A DNA stretch of 13,579 bases from Balneolaceae bacterium (GTDB taxonomy: Bacteria; Bacteroidota; Rhodothermia; Balneolales; Balneolaceae): NCBI GenBank assembly GCA_007123785.1, contig SLGL01000364.1, forward strand, positions 1 to 13,579, read 5' to 3'. Each line of letters begins with the position of its first letter. Positions within the stretch are counted from its first letter, which is position 1. Shown here piece after piece: positions 5,805 through 13,189 of this stretch. Made by a program: the position numbers and the translations under genes. Below the pieces are notes generated by a model. It was not told the DNA's origin, ran no database searches, and saw only the letters and a list, made by a program, of their open reading frames with translations.

Positions 5805-6431
5805 ATGAAAACCACCCTCCCGGATAACGAAAAAGCACTCTGGATCCTTAAAAAAAAGGGGCCAAAGTCCGTTGCGGAAATTGCCGGTGAGCTGGATGTA
5901 ACTACAGAGGGTGCTCGCTTTCACTTGCTGAAACTGGAAAAAGAAGGCCTTGTACAGTCACGAAGTGTATCGAAAGGACGCGGCCGTCCCAAACAGATCT
6001 GGTCACTCACCGATAAAGGAAATACCCGTTTCCCTGATACACACGCCAACCTTACAGCCAATCTTCTTGGCCTGATGCAGGAAACCCTGGGAGAACAGGC
6101 TGTGGATAAAGTGATCAGCCGGCATGAAGAAAAAATGCTCGCACGCTACCGGCAAGAGATCGATATGAATGCCGCTCTTGAGGATCGAATTTCAAAACTT
6201 GCTGACATCCGCACACGAGAGGGCTATATGGCGGAATATGAAAAAGCTGATGAAGGCTTTCTGTTTATAGAAAATCACTGCCCTATTTGTGTGGCTGCAA
6301 CAGCCTGCCAGGGATTTTGCCGTGCGGAGCTAAACATCTTCCGGGCGATTCTGGGCGATGATGTAGAGGTAGAACGCACCGAACATATTGTTAAGGGGCA
6401 GCGCAGATGTGCGTATTGCATTAAACATTGA
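5805..6431 (+). CDS. SufR-like winged-helix transcriptional regulator
   Basis: This 208-residue protein has an N-terminal winged helix-turn-helix at about residues 8-72 (VAEIAGELDVTTEGARFHLL for the recognition region, then the wing GRGRPKQIWSLTDKG). A helical linker follows, and then a C-terminal cysteine domain: ENHCPICVAATACQGFCRAE and GQRRCAYCI, with Cys159, 162, 168, 172, 202 and 205. The layout and the closing G-x-R-C-x-Y match SufR-type repressors of the DeoR/ArsR superfamily, which sense iron-sulfur status by binding a cluster and control suf genes. SufR usually uses three or four of these cysteines; six here is more than I expect. No suf genes are in the window, so targets are unknown. 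A DUF2905 gene follows 89 nt downstream. SufR-like is my best call; a general metal- or redox-sensing relative is the alternative. Confidence 0.75.
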   Translation: MKTTLPDNEKALWILKKKGPKSVAEIAGELDVTTEGARFHLLKLEKEGLVQSRSVSKGRGRPKQIWSLTDKGNTRFPDTHANLTANLLGLMQETLGEQAVDKVISRHEEKMLARYRQEIDMNAALEDRISKLADIRTREGYMAEYEKADEGFLFIENHCPICVAATACQGFCRAELNIFRAILGDDVEVERTEHIVKGQRRCAYCIKH

Positions 6432-6520
6432 CCTCCAGAATTTTACATATCTTCTGTATAGTTCTGATTAGGCCATTACATTAAACCAACAATCGTTTCA
6501 CTTTCTGACCCATATTATTT

Positions 6521-6751
6521 ATGACCGGAGACCTTGGGAAATGGCTGATCGGCATCGGGCTGATTATCGTACTGGCAGGAGTTGTTCTCTGGCTTTTTGC
6601 CGACCGACTGGGATGGCTGGGGCAATTACCCGGCGATATCCATGTGGAACGGGAAAATGTGAGATTCTATTTTCCCATTTCTACCATGATTATCATCAGT
6701 ATTGTGCTGAGCCTTCTTCTCACACTCCTGGCCCGGATTTTTGGTCGATAA
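6521..6751 (+). CDS. DUF2905 family small membrane protein
   Basis: This 76-residue protein has two membrane helices at about residues 8-27 (WLIGIGLIIVLAGVVLWLF) and 51-72 (ISTMIIISIVLSLLLTLLAR), joined by a loop with the motif LGQLPGDIHVERENVRFYFP. That G-x-L-P-G-D-I-x-x-x-x-x-x-x-x-F-Y-F-P loop is the hallmark of DUF2905. Family length is about 70 residues, so the gene is complete. Function is unknown; both ends should be short and the protein sits in the cytoplasmic membrane. The gene follows the SufR-like regulator on the same strand and ends just before a strong bidirectional terminator. Confidence 0.85.
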   Translation: MTGDLGKWLIGIGLIIVLAGVVLWLFADRLGWLGQLPGDIHVERENVRFYFPISTMIIISIVLSLLLTLLARIFGR

Positions 6752-6756
6752 AAAAG

Positions 6757-6803
6757 CCGGGGATCGGTTTTGAAACTCAGCTTTTTCAAAGTTCAGATCC
6801 CGG
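6757..6803. terminator. Bidirectional terminator-like hairpin between convergent genes
   Basis: Outer arms CCGGGGATC and GATCCCGG pair with one bulged G, and inner arms TTTTGAAA and TTTCAAA continue the stem. It begins 5 nt after the DUF2905 stop and lies 77 nt from the stop of the convergent cytochrome gene, a usual place for a shared terminator. A run of A precedes it on the plus strand, giving a T-run for transcripts coming from the minus side. Confidence 0.6.
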
Positions 6804-6879
6804 AATGTGTCAGAACCCTCTTCTTTCTGAAAATATACCTCAGTTTACTGGCATGAGTTACATTAAATAGATCCCGTTT

Positions 6880-7857
6880 TTAATCACCCGGAGGTGAAAA
6901 TATCTCAATCTCATTTTCAACGGCTGGCAAGCTTTGCAGATACGTGTAGATGGCTTCCAGCTCTTCTTCTTTCATCCCTGCATACATCACCCAGGGCATA
7001 ACAGTTTGAAACTCGCCGGGCTCAACTTCTCTTGCTGAATAGGTAGTGTCATAATATGCTTTGAATCGGGCTACAAACTGATCTTTTGTCATATCACCAA
7101 TACCGGATTCATGAGGGGTAAGGTTGGGAGCCCGAACCACCGAACCATCGGGAAACCTGTATTCGTTGCCGCCCGCGAACGGTTCCCCTACAAATTCTCC
7201 CCGCTCCATCCGGGTATGGCAATCGGTACAGGCAGAGGCAGTTGTGAGGTACCTTCCGTATTCAATAATATCATCCGATGGCGGTCGGAGCTGCAAATTT
7301 GCTTCCACCGGCATAGTGTTGATCAAAAAGTTTACCGGAAAATCTGGTTTAGATGCTTCAAGATCATTTTCAATCGGTTCGATACTTCTCAGGTAAGCGA
7401 TCACAGCACGAATATCCTTTTCATCAAGCTGAGAATAAAGAGGATACGGCATGATTGGAAAAAGAGCTGAACCGTCTTTGGATACACCCGAAACAATCGC
7501 CCTGAAAATTTCACCGTCGGTCCAGTCATTCAAAGCGGCTGGTGTGATATTGGGAGAAACAAACCTGCCGGGCAATCCCATACTCTGGTCAAACACTTCA
7601 CCTCCTGCTCCTAACGTCCCCGGAGTAGGCGGACCGGAAAACTGACTGAAATCTCGTACTGCATGACAATCCATACACATCATTACGTGATGCGCAAGGT
7701 GCCTGCCATGGTGAACTTTTTCATCGGTAAGCTCGACCTGAATTTCGGGGGGAGGCCCAACATCCGGCAGAAAAAATGTGATATACGCTAAAGCCAAAAC
7801 AACCAGCAGTAATAAAACACCCAAAGTATAGATAAGATAACGAAACAGCTTTTTCAT
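6880..7857 (-). CDS. Membrane-anchored diheme cytochrome c
   Basis: This 325-residue protein begins with an uncleaved signal anchor (residues 5-30, LFRYLIYTLGVLLLLVVLAL) that places the rest in the periplasm. It carries two c-type haem motifs, CMDCH at 61-65 and CTDCH at 210-214, each heading a cytochrome c fold. The likely distal methionine ligands are in FPIMPYP (Met136) and QTVMPWV (Met287). The layout, two tandem domains with PNITP or PNLTP after each haem, resembles the cytochrome subunits of alcohol and aldehyde dehydrogenases. No dehydrogenase partner is present, so the electron donor is unknown. The gene stands alone, converging on DUF2905 and divergent from arsR across a 490-bp gap. 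The start ATG at 7857 gives a normal signal anchor. Confidence 0.88.
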   Translation of the reverse strand: MKKLFRYLIYTLGVLLLLVVLALAYITFFLPDVGPPPEIQVELTDEKVHHGRHLAHHVMMCMDCHAVRDFSQFSGPPTPGTLGAGGEVFDQSMGLPGRFVSPNITPAALNDWTDGEIFRAIVSGVSKDGSALFPIMPYPLYSQLDEKDIRAVIAYLRSIEPIENDLEASKPDFPVNFLINTMPVEANLQLRPPSDDIIEYGRYLTTASACTDCHTRMERGEFVGEPFAGGNEYRFPDGSVVRAPNLTPHESGIGDMTKDQFVARFKAYYDTTYSAREVEPGEFQTVMPWVMYAGMKEEELEAIYTYLQSLPAVENEIEIFSPPGD

Positions 7858-8283
7858 CCTTCAACCCTTTTTGTATTCACGTTAAATCATTTTTTAAATA
7901 AAAGTACAGCTTTGCAACGTTTTGAAAAATCCTCACTATACCCCAAACTCATTGCGAGGCAATGCAGTGAATATTTGGAACCTAATTATAAAATTTAACA
8001 TGTAGTCCTGCAAACACATTTATCATTTATTGTCTCTTTTAAAATCACTCCCTGCAAACAAAATCCAAACTATTCCTGGTTAATAGAAAAAAAGACCTTT
8101 ACTGTTACACAATTATCAGATGAATTTTTCAAAAAATCTGCTTCTCTATTCATTCCGTACACAAGAACGAGAGTTCATTAGTGTCGTGTTAACAATCAAA
8201 TGACGTTAACAAATCAAAAAACGAGTTTCCTTTACTTTTAAATAGAGATATTGGTTTCAGAGGCAGAGTAATTTAAAAATTTA
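7858..8283. other. Long AT-rich divergent intergenic region
   Basis: I see no gene in this stretch between the cytochrome start and the arsR promoter. It contains a small hairpin CATTGC-GAG-GCAATG (7951-7965). It also holds a diverged copy of the short repeat, TAGTGTCGTGTTAACAA (8179-8195), and a tandem pair of GTTAACAA(A)TCAAA motifs at about 8188-8217. No exact TAnnTTTG box faces the cytochrome gene; TACTTTTA on the minus strand is the nearest candidate. The content suggests regulatory DNA and mobile-element scars. Confidence 0.5.
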
Positions 8284-8315
8284 TTTGCGTAACCAATCAG
8301 TTACATTTATATTTG
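8284..8315 (+). promoter_or_regulatory. arsR promoter (Bacteroidota type)
   Basis: TTTG at 8284-8287 and TATATTTG at 8308-8315 are separated by 20 nt, a full match to the Bacteroidota consensus. The arsR start codon follows 33 nt after the -7 box. Confidence 0.8.
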
Positions 8316-8330
8316 TAACCAATTAGTTAC
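8289..8330. promoter_or_regulatory. Paired 16-bp palindromic operators for the ArsR repressor
   Basis: GTAACCAATCAGTTAC (8289-8304) and GTAACCAATTAGTTAC (8315-8330) differ by one base and are each built on the inverted GTAAC/GTTAC. They repeat at 26 bp. The first fills the spacer between the promoter boxes and the second starts on the last base of the -7 box and covers the expected transcription start. Occupation by the adjacent repressor would block RNA polymerase, so autorepression is the natural reading. Confidence 0.8.
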
Positions 8331-8348
8331 ATATAATAAAGATCCATC

Positions 8349-8696
8349 ATGCCACAGGATATCTATCAGGCCATTGCTGACCCTACCCGACGTGAAATCA
8401 TCGACCTGCTCGCACACCAAACCATGCCCGTTAACGATGTGGCCGAACGGTTCGACATCAGCCGTCCGGCTGTTTCCAAACACATAAAAATCCTGAATGA
8501 GTGCGGGTTATTGGTGATTCAAAAAAAGGGGCGAAAACGATTCTGCCGGGCCGATACACGAAAACTCCGGGAAATTGCAGAGTGGGCCAACCGCTACCGC
8601 AAATTCTGGAATATAAAGCTGGATGCTCTGGAAGCCATGCTGGAAAAGGAGGAGAATGAATTAAAATCTAATCGGAAAAAGCATCGTCCGGTTTGA
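8349..8696 (+). CDS. ArsR-family winged-helix repressor
   Basis: This 115-residue protein opens MPQDIYQAIADPTRREIIDL, the standard ArsR start, and carries the helix-turn-helix VNDVAERFDISRPAVSKHIK at about 28-47, then a wing around GRKRFCRAD. The ending W-A-N-R-Y-R-K-F-W-N-x-K-L-D-x-L is the hallmark of the ArsR subgroup paired with SRPBCC/AHSA1 proteins. There is no clear CxC metal site, so the signal is probably not a classical heavy metal. The final residues (KSNRKKHRPV) are read out of frame from the adjoining SRPBCC remnant, so the native C-terminus probably ended near residue 105. The gene is preceded by its own promoter and two operators and heads a cassette with VOC and SRPBCC genes, which are likely its regulon. 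Confidence 0.85.
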   Translation: MPQDIYQAIADPTRREIIDLLAHQTMPVNDVAERFDISRPAVSKHIKILNECGLLVIQKKGRKRFCRADTRKLREIAEWANRYRKFWNIKLDALEAMLEKEENELKSNRKKHRPV

Positions 8697-8883
8697 GCTG
8701 GAATCTGACGGAGATGGAACCCTGCTTCGAGTGATCAACAGGGGACTGAAGATTTCCGACGCCAGGGGATATGCCCCGGGATGGCACGCATTCCTCGATC
8801 GCTTTGAAGCGCACCTCCACAGCAAATCCCTGCCAGAATGGTCAAAAAGGTACGCCGGAGTTCAATCCATATATGCCGGATAA
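8665..8883 (+). pseudogene. SRPBCC (AHSA1-type) protein, N-terminus deleted
   Basis: A frame with no start codon reads GKSIVRFELESDGDGTLLRV and continues with INRGLKISDARGYAPGWHAF, LDRFEAHLHSKSLPEWSKRY and AGVQSIYAG to TAA at 8881-8883. This is the C-terminal third of an AHSA1/SRPBCC domain: the last strands and the long helix with the G-W-x-x-x-L-D-R-x-E pattern. About half or more of the usual 140-160 residues is missing. The ATG at 8656 inside the end of arsR, where a coupled gene would begin, meets TAA after two codons. An internal deletion joined the end of arsR to the tail of its SRPBCC partner. The full-length SRPBCC gene downstream is a different, longer paralogue. Confidence 0.75.
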
Positions 8884-8943
8884 AAAATACATATTCAGGA
8901 GCTGCGTGATATGAAACATAGATCATCACCGCCCATTAACACT

Positions 8944-9432
8944 ATGAAATCCGTCACATTTATTATAACCATCTTTTTCATTACAACTATATCCATCAAA
9001 TCCATAAACGCACAAGACATGAACCCTAAAATAACCACATTCCTGATGTTCGAAGGTGATGCGGAAGAAGCAATGATCTTTTACACATCCCTTTTTGATG
9101 ATTCCGAAATTGTACGTATCACAAAATCCGGTCCCGATGGTCCGGGCGGACCGAATGCTGAAGGCACTGTACAGCGTGCACTCTTCACACTAAACGGGCA
9201 ACATTACATGGCGATAGACAGCTTTGGCCACGATTTTACATTCACACCTGCTATTTCGCTGTTTGTACAATGCGAGTCAGAAGAAGAGCTGAACAGATTA
9301 TATGAAAAACTGATGAATGGGGGAACTGCAGCAATGCCGCTTGGTGATTATGGGTTTTCTAAGAAGTTTGGATGGGTACAAGACAGGTTTGGTGTCTCCT
9401 GGCAGTTGAATTATGGAGAGTTGACCAATTAA
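8944..9432 (+). CDS. VOC-fold (PhnB/glyoxalase-like) protein with a signal peptide
   Basis: The C-terminal 137 residues, from MNPKITTFLMFEGDAEEAMI to the end, are a VOC-superfamily domain of the PhnB/3-demethylubiquinone-methyltransferase-like type: FYTSLFDDSEI after the first helix, FTLNGQHYMAIDS in the middle, and FGWVQDRFGVSWQLNYGE at the end. Starting at the ATG at 8944 adds MKSVTFIITIFFITTISIKS-INA-QD, a clean Sec signal peptide with cleavage expected after residue 23, so the product should be exported. Exported members are unusual. A start at 8911 only adds 11 hydrophilic residues, and a start at 9019 would give a cytoplasmic form. The gene sits between two SRPBCC sequences in the ArsR cassette. 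Substrate unknown. Confidence 0.75.
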   Translation: MKSVTFIITIFFITTISIKSINAQDMNPKITTFLMFEGDAEEAMIFYTSLFDDSEIVRITKSGPDGPGGPNAEGTVQRALFTLNGQHYMAIDSFGHDFTFTPAISLFVQCESEEELNRLYEKLMNGGTAAMPLGDYGFSKKFGWVQDRFGVSWQLNYGELTN

Positions 9433-9568
9433 TACATAACAAAACAAACGATCCTCATAATGGAGTACTGCTCCGTCACGCAAACCCGTAAGCAGAGCTT
9501 TCCGAAGAATATTCCGCAGCAGAGCAGTGGATCGAGAAAAAAATCCGCAAAATAACACCAACGAAATC

Positions 9569-10114
9569 ATGAACAAAAAATACGGAATTTTCCCGGAACC
9601 CGGAACCGTTCAATTTGAACGGCTTTTGCCTGGGCCTGCCGAACGAATCTGGGACTACCTCACCAAATCGAAACTGAAAGCCAAGTGGCTCTCCGCCGGT
9701 GATGTAGAACCGCATGTGGGCGGTAAAGTTGAGTTTAAATTTAAACACAGTGACCTCTCCGAAACAGACGAACCCGTTCCCGAAAAGTACAAACAGATGC
9801 AAGACGGCACCTATTTTGAAGGCCGGGTAACCGCCTGGAACCCTCCCCGCCTGCTGAGTTACACCTGGGGCGAGGAAACTGGTGAAATTTCAGAAGTCAC
9901 ATATGAACTCATCCCAAAAGAGAACAACAAAGTTCTGCTTATACTTACCCACGTTCACCTGGGCGATAATCCCGCAGTTCTCATCAGCGTTGGCGCCGGC
10001 TGGCACACCCACCTTGGCATTCTCATCGACCGGCTGGAAGGCAATCCTCCTGAAGGGTTCTGGGCCGTTCATAACCGGATGGAGAAGGAGTATGAACAAA
10101 TTGTTGGCAAATAA
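9569..10114 (+). CDS. SRPBCC (AHSA1-like) domain protein
   Basis: From the ATG at 9569 the product is 181 residues. It contains the SRPBCC helix-grip fold: VQFERLLPGPAERIWDYLTK, then KAKWLSAGDVEPHVGGKVEF, a central sheet with GRVTAWNPPRLLSYTWGEE, and the closing long helix GAGWHTHLGILIDRLEGNPP. These are the hallmarks of the AHSA1/CalC group, small proteins that bind hydrophobic ligands. An upstream ATG at 9527 is in frame but the added 14 residues are low-complexity (NPQNNTNE), so the later start is preferred. The gene follows the VOC gene by 136 nt and is the intact SRPBCC partner in the ArsR cassette. The ligand is not known. Confidence 0.82.
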   Translation: MNKKYGIFPEPGTVQFERLLPGPAERIWDYLTKSKLKAKWLSAGDVEPHVGGKVEFKFKHSDLSETDEPVPEKYKQMQDGTYFEGRVTAWNPPRLLSYTWGEETGEISEVTYELIPKENNKVLLILTHVHLGDNPAVLISVGAGWHTHLGILIDRLEGNPPEGFWAVHNRMEKEYEQIVGK

Positions 10115-10254
10115 AAAGCCTCTGTTTACATTAATTTTATGTCTTGAAAGCTGTATTTAAATAGTTTCGGAGGCCTGCATTTACGAATCGGTGACCCTGA
10201 ATTTAAAATCCATTGTAACCAATTGTAAATACGAACTCCCCCCCTGAATGAAAC

Positions 10255-10731
10255 TCATTCATTATCGTTCCAGATGTCATGAGTGGTTTGCCAGGTACCA
10301 TTGGGCTGCCGCTGCAAAATATTGATATATTTGGATGTGGAACGGATCGTATCCCCGGATTCGCGTGATATGGCTGTAACATCGGCAAATCCGCGACCGA
10401 AGGCAAGATCACCGGAAACCTCCACCTCATCGTAATAACTGTCGAGGCTGGTTTCAAATTCATCAAAAATCGACTGGTAATACTCCCGGACCGCTTCTCT
10501 TCCCTGTTGAGCCGGTGAGCCGGGTGCCATCAGAATTCCATCCTCCGTAAAATGAACTGCGATACCGGCTGCATCACCGTTTCGAAACGCTTCTGCCCGC
10601 TCGGCACTCATCTGTTCGATGGACAGGATATCCTCTTCGTCATTCACGGGAAACTCTTCTTCGCGTTCACATCCGGCAAAAATTACAAGCAGTATTATAA
10701 AAATGGCAAGCAATTTATGTGATTGATACAT
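10255..10731 (-). CDS. SnoaL/DUF4440-like (NTF2-fold) lipoprotein
   Basis: This 158-residue protein starts at the ATG at 10731. Residues 1-21 are a lipoprotein signal peptide with core LLAIFIILLVIF and lipobox FAGC, lipidated at Cys21, followed by an acidic linker (EREEEFPVNDEED). The rest is an NTF2-like domain: AERAEAFRNGDAAGIAVHFT, EDGILMAPGSPAQQGREAVR and a terminal sheet ending NGTWQTTHDIWND. That order matches DUF4440/SnoaL-like proteins. Many family members are small-molecule binding or cyclase-like, but no catalytic role can be assigned. It lies 108 nt downstream of the sugar transporter on the same strand, with a hairpin between, so it is probably a separate transcript. Confidence 0.82.
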   Translation of the reverse strand: MYQSHKLLAIFIILLVIFAGCEREEEFPVNDEEDILSIEQMSAERAEAFRNGDAAGIAVHFTEDGILMAPGSPAQQGREAVREYYQSIFDEFETSLDSYYDEVEVSGDLAFGRGFADVTAISRESGDTIRSTSKYINILQRQPNGTWQTTHDIWNDNE

Positions 10732-10750
10732 CAGGTATTTTAGTTTTATT

Positions 10751-10777
10751 GGTATGATCCGTTTGGGCTGGCCAAAC
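10751..10777 (+). repeat. Partial second copy of the structured repeat, with hairpin
   Basis: GGTATGATCCGTTTGGG (10751-10767) matches 2659-2675 in 16 of 17 bases. Here it runs into the hairpin GTTTGG-GCTGG-CCAAAC (10761-10777). It lies between the transporter stop and the NTF2-like lipoprotein start. The flanks do not clearly match the first copy. Confidence 0.4.
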
Positions 10778-10822
10778 TTTCCACAACGATCTTTCCAAAT
10801 CGATGATCCGGTTTGCGTACAA

Positions 10823-10839
10823 CATCATCCGGGATGATG
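10823..10839 (-). terminator. Terminator-like hairpin abutting the transporter stop
   Basis: CATCATCC and GGATGATG form a perfect 8-bp stem around one base and start directly after the stop codon of the transporter gene. No T-run follows, so it may instead stabilise the mRNA 3' end or act with another factor. Confidence 0.45.
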
Positions 10840-12219
10840 CTATTTATTTTCAATATCTTCTTGATCGATAACCTCCTCCAATTCCTTCACATTGACACCG
10901 AGCTTCACCTCCATCTCTTCGAGTGTGATGCCTTTGGTTTCGGGCATCATTTTCCAGACAAACAGAAGCTGTAAAACCATCATAAATGCAAAGAAGGTGA
11001 AGATAGGACCCGCTCCGAAAAGGCTTTCGATGTAAACAAAGTTACCGGCAATCAGTGCGGCAAAAATCCAGTGAGTGCTGCTTCCGAGTGAGTTTCCGTA
11101 AGACCGTACTGAATTGGGAAAGATCTCCGAAATGAACACCCAGATTACCGCACCCTGCCCGATGGCATGAGAAGCGATAAATACAAAGACAAGAATTGGC
11201 ATGGTCATGCCTGCGAAGGATTGGGTAAAAAAGGCAAAGGCAATGGCTGAAAGTGAAATGATGTACCCAAATGAACCGATATACATCAAAAAGCGCCGGC
11301 CGAAGCGGTCAATAAGCAAGAGGCCAAGCATGGTAAAGGCCAGATTTACAACACCTACTCCCACCGTTGAGAGCAGAGCAGTTTCTGCTCCAAGGCCTGC
11401 CAGCTCAAAAACACGTGGGGCAAAATAGATAATGGCATTAATGCCCGAAACCTGGTTAAAAAATGCGAACAGGAAGGCCAGCAGTATTGGAAATTTAAAT
11501 CGCGTGCTGAAAAACTCCCGAACCGGAGTCGTCTTGCCGGGATTCAAATCACTCGCCTGGATCGCTTTCAGCGAAGATTCAACCGTATCGGGATTGATGA
11601 CACGTAAAATTTCTTTGGCTTCTTCCACTCTGTTTTTCGCCACAACCAGCCAGCGCGGACTTTCGGGAATGATAAAAACAAGCGCCAGAAAAAGAGCCGC
11701 CGGAATCACCTCAACACCGAGCATCCACCGCCACGATTCGATATCTTCGGTTCCAATCATAAAGTTGGAGAAGTAGGCAATCAGGATTCCAACCACCAGG
11801 TTAAACTGAAAGAGTGCAGTAAGCTTGCCTCGCTTTTCCGATGGAGCTATTTCAGCAATATACATTGGGGCAACCACCGATGATGCACCTATACTCAGGC
11901 CGCCGATAAATCGTGCAACCATCAGCGTGTATATCTCGGGAGCCAATGCGGAAGCGATCGCCGAAATCAAAAAGAGGGCAGCAATCCAGATCAGTGCTAT
12001 TTTCCTGCCATATCGCTGTGCGGGCACACCACCAAAAAGCGCTCCGATAATGGTGCCGTAAAGTGCCATCGCTACCGTCTGGCCGATCATAATATCGCTG
12101 AGATCCCACATCTGCTGAATGTTTTGCTCCCCGCCCGAAATCACGGCCGTATCGAACCCGAACAGAAATCCGCCCAGTGCAGAGATCAGGGCCCAGATGT
12201 AAATTTTATTATCCTTCAT
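10840..12219 (-). CDS. Sugar porter (MFS) transporter
   Basis: This 459-residue, 12-helix membrane protein of the sugar porter family probably carries a hexose or pentose by proton symport. Signature motifs are in the expected order: GGFLFGFDTAVISGG in helix 1, QRYGRKIAL between helices 2 and 3, PESPRWLV before the central loop, NQVSGINAIIYFAP in helix 7, DRFGRR between helices 8 and 9, and PETKGITLEEME after helix 12. Length is normal. The start at 12219 gives the short MKDNKIYIWALI lead typical of XylE/GlcP-like members. It lies 73 nt downstream of the PfkB-type kinase on the same strand, so uptake and phosphorylation of a sugar are probably co-expressed. The exact sugar cannot be read from the sequence. 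Confidence 0.92.
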   Translation of the reverse strand: MKDNKIYIWALISALGGFLFGFDTAVISGGEQNIQQMWDLSDIMIGQTVAMALYGTIIGALFGGVPAQRYGRKIALIWIAALFLISAIASALAPEIYTLMVARFIGGLSIGASSVVAPMYIAEIAPSEKRGKLTALFQFNLVVGILIAYFSNFMIGTEDIESWRWMLGVEVIPAALFLALVFIIPESPRWLVVAKNRVEEAKEILRVINPDTVESSLKAIQASDLNPGKTTPVREFFSTRFKFPILLAFLFAFFNQVSGINAIIYFAPRVFELAGLGAETALLSTVGVGVVNLAFTMLGLLLIDRFGRRFLMYIGSFGYIISLSAIAFAFFTQSFAGMTMPILVFVFIASHAIGQGAVIWVFISEIFPNSVRSYGNSLGSSTHWIFAALIAGNFVYIESLFGAGPIFTFFAFMMVLQLLFVWKMMPETKGITLEEMEVKLGVNVKELEEVIDQEDIENK

Positions 12220-12292
12220 GTCTGATTGTGTGTTATGGTTAAGTCAGGTTTTGTGTATTTCATCGGGATTTCTTCCCTCTCCTTCTGTATTC

Positions 12293-13189
12293 TCAGTTAA
12301 CCGGCAGCGATAGTAATTCAATCTCTTCGATAGAACCGAGTCTGTAATCCGGGGTACCGCCGTTTTGTGTGGCGATGAACGCACCCATCCGGTTTGAATA
12401 GCTGATTAGTTTCTCGGGCGACACTCCATTCAGGTATCCGGAAACCAATACCGCCAAAAAAGCATCGCCGGAACCGACCGTATCGGCCACATTCACCTTA
12501 TAGCTTTTTCCTTCGTAAAACCGGCTGCCGTCCAATAAAAGAGCACCTTCTGCTCCACTGGTTACACAAACCATCTCCAGCGAAAACCTGTCCGATACCT
12601 GGCGAATGGCCTCCTTCATCTCACCGGATAGAGAAAACCACTTCTTAAGCTGCTCAAGCTCTTCGTGATTCATCTTTACAACATCAGCCATCTGCATCGA
12701 TTGATCGGTTATGTCCGGATTAACATAAGGGAAACGAAAGTTGAGGTCCAGCACTTTCAGGCAATCAGCCTTTCCGAGCTGTCTTATCGTATTTCCGGAT
12801 GTTTCTGAGCGCTGCGCGAGGGTCCCGAAAATCAGAGCATCGGCCGATTCGGCCACACCGGCCAGTTCAGGATTCAACGAAATTTCATCCCAGGCCACAG
12901 GTTTTTTGATGTTGTATTCGGGGATGCCGTCTGCACCAAGGTTCACTTCCACAAAACCGGTGGGAAGTTCAGGATCCACCTGAATCAAATCGGTGTATAC
13001 TCCGGAAGCTGCAGCACGTTTTACGGCTTCACGGCCAAGATCATCATCTCCCACCCGGCTGATGATATAAACGTCCAGCCCCAGCTTATTCAGGTGATAG
13101 CCTGCATTATAGGGGGCACCGCCAAGAAACAGTCCCGGCGGCATGGAATCCCACAAAATTTCCCCGGCACAAAGAATCTTCTTTTTCAT
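12293..13189 (-). CDS. PfkB-family carbohydrate kinase (fructokinase-like)
   Basis: This 298-residue kinase starts at the ATG at 13189. It opens MKKKILCAGEILWDSMPPGL, with the early substrate-contact Asp, then GGAPYNAGYHLNKLGLDVYI with the N-terminal PfkB signature, and ends with DTVGSGDAF at 236-244, in which Asp242 is the predicted catalytic base and the glycines form the anion hole. The G-G-A-P-x-N-x-G-x-H-L motif and the short length favour fructokinase-like members, which make fructose 6-phosphate from fructose and ATP in the cytoplasm. Ribokinase or another sugar kinase cannot be excluded. It is the first gene of the minus-strand sugar cluster, followed by the MFS sugar porter. Confidence 0.88.
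   Translation of the reverse strand: MKKKILCAGEILWDSMPPGLFLGGAPYNAGYHLNKLGLDVYIISRVGDDDLGREAVKRAAASGVYTDLIQVDPELPTGFVEVNLGADGIPEYNIKKPVAWDEISLNPELAGVAESADALIFGTLAQRSETSGNTIRQLGKADCLKVLDLNFRFPYVNPDITDQSMQMADVVKMNHEELEQLKKWFSLSGEMKEAIRQVSDRFSLEMVCVTSGAEGALLLDGSRFYEGKSYKVNVADTVGSGDAFLAVLVSGYLNGVSPEKLISYSNRMGAFIATQNGGTPDYRLGSIEEIELLSLPVN

Noticed and set aside
7951..7965. CATTGC-GAG-GCAATG, reminiscent of genome-wide CATTGCGAG palindromes in some bacteria
   Set aside because: A single 6-bp stem with no second copy in the window is too little to call a repeat family.
10215..10224. GTAACCAATT, identical to half of the ArsR operator
   Set aside because: Only 10 of 16 bases match and the inverted half is missing; it is not placed at a promoter, so chance is likely.
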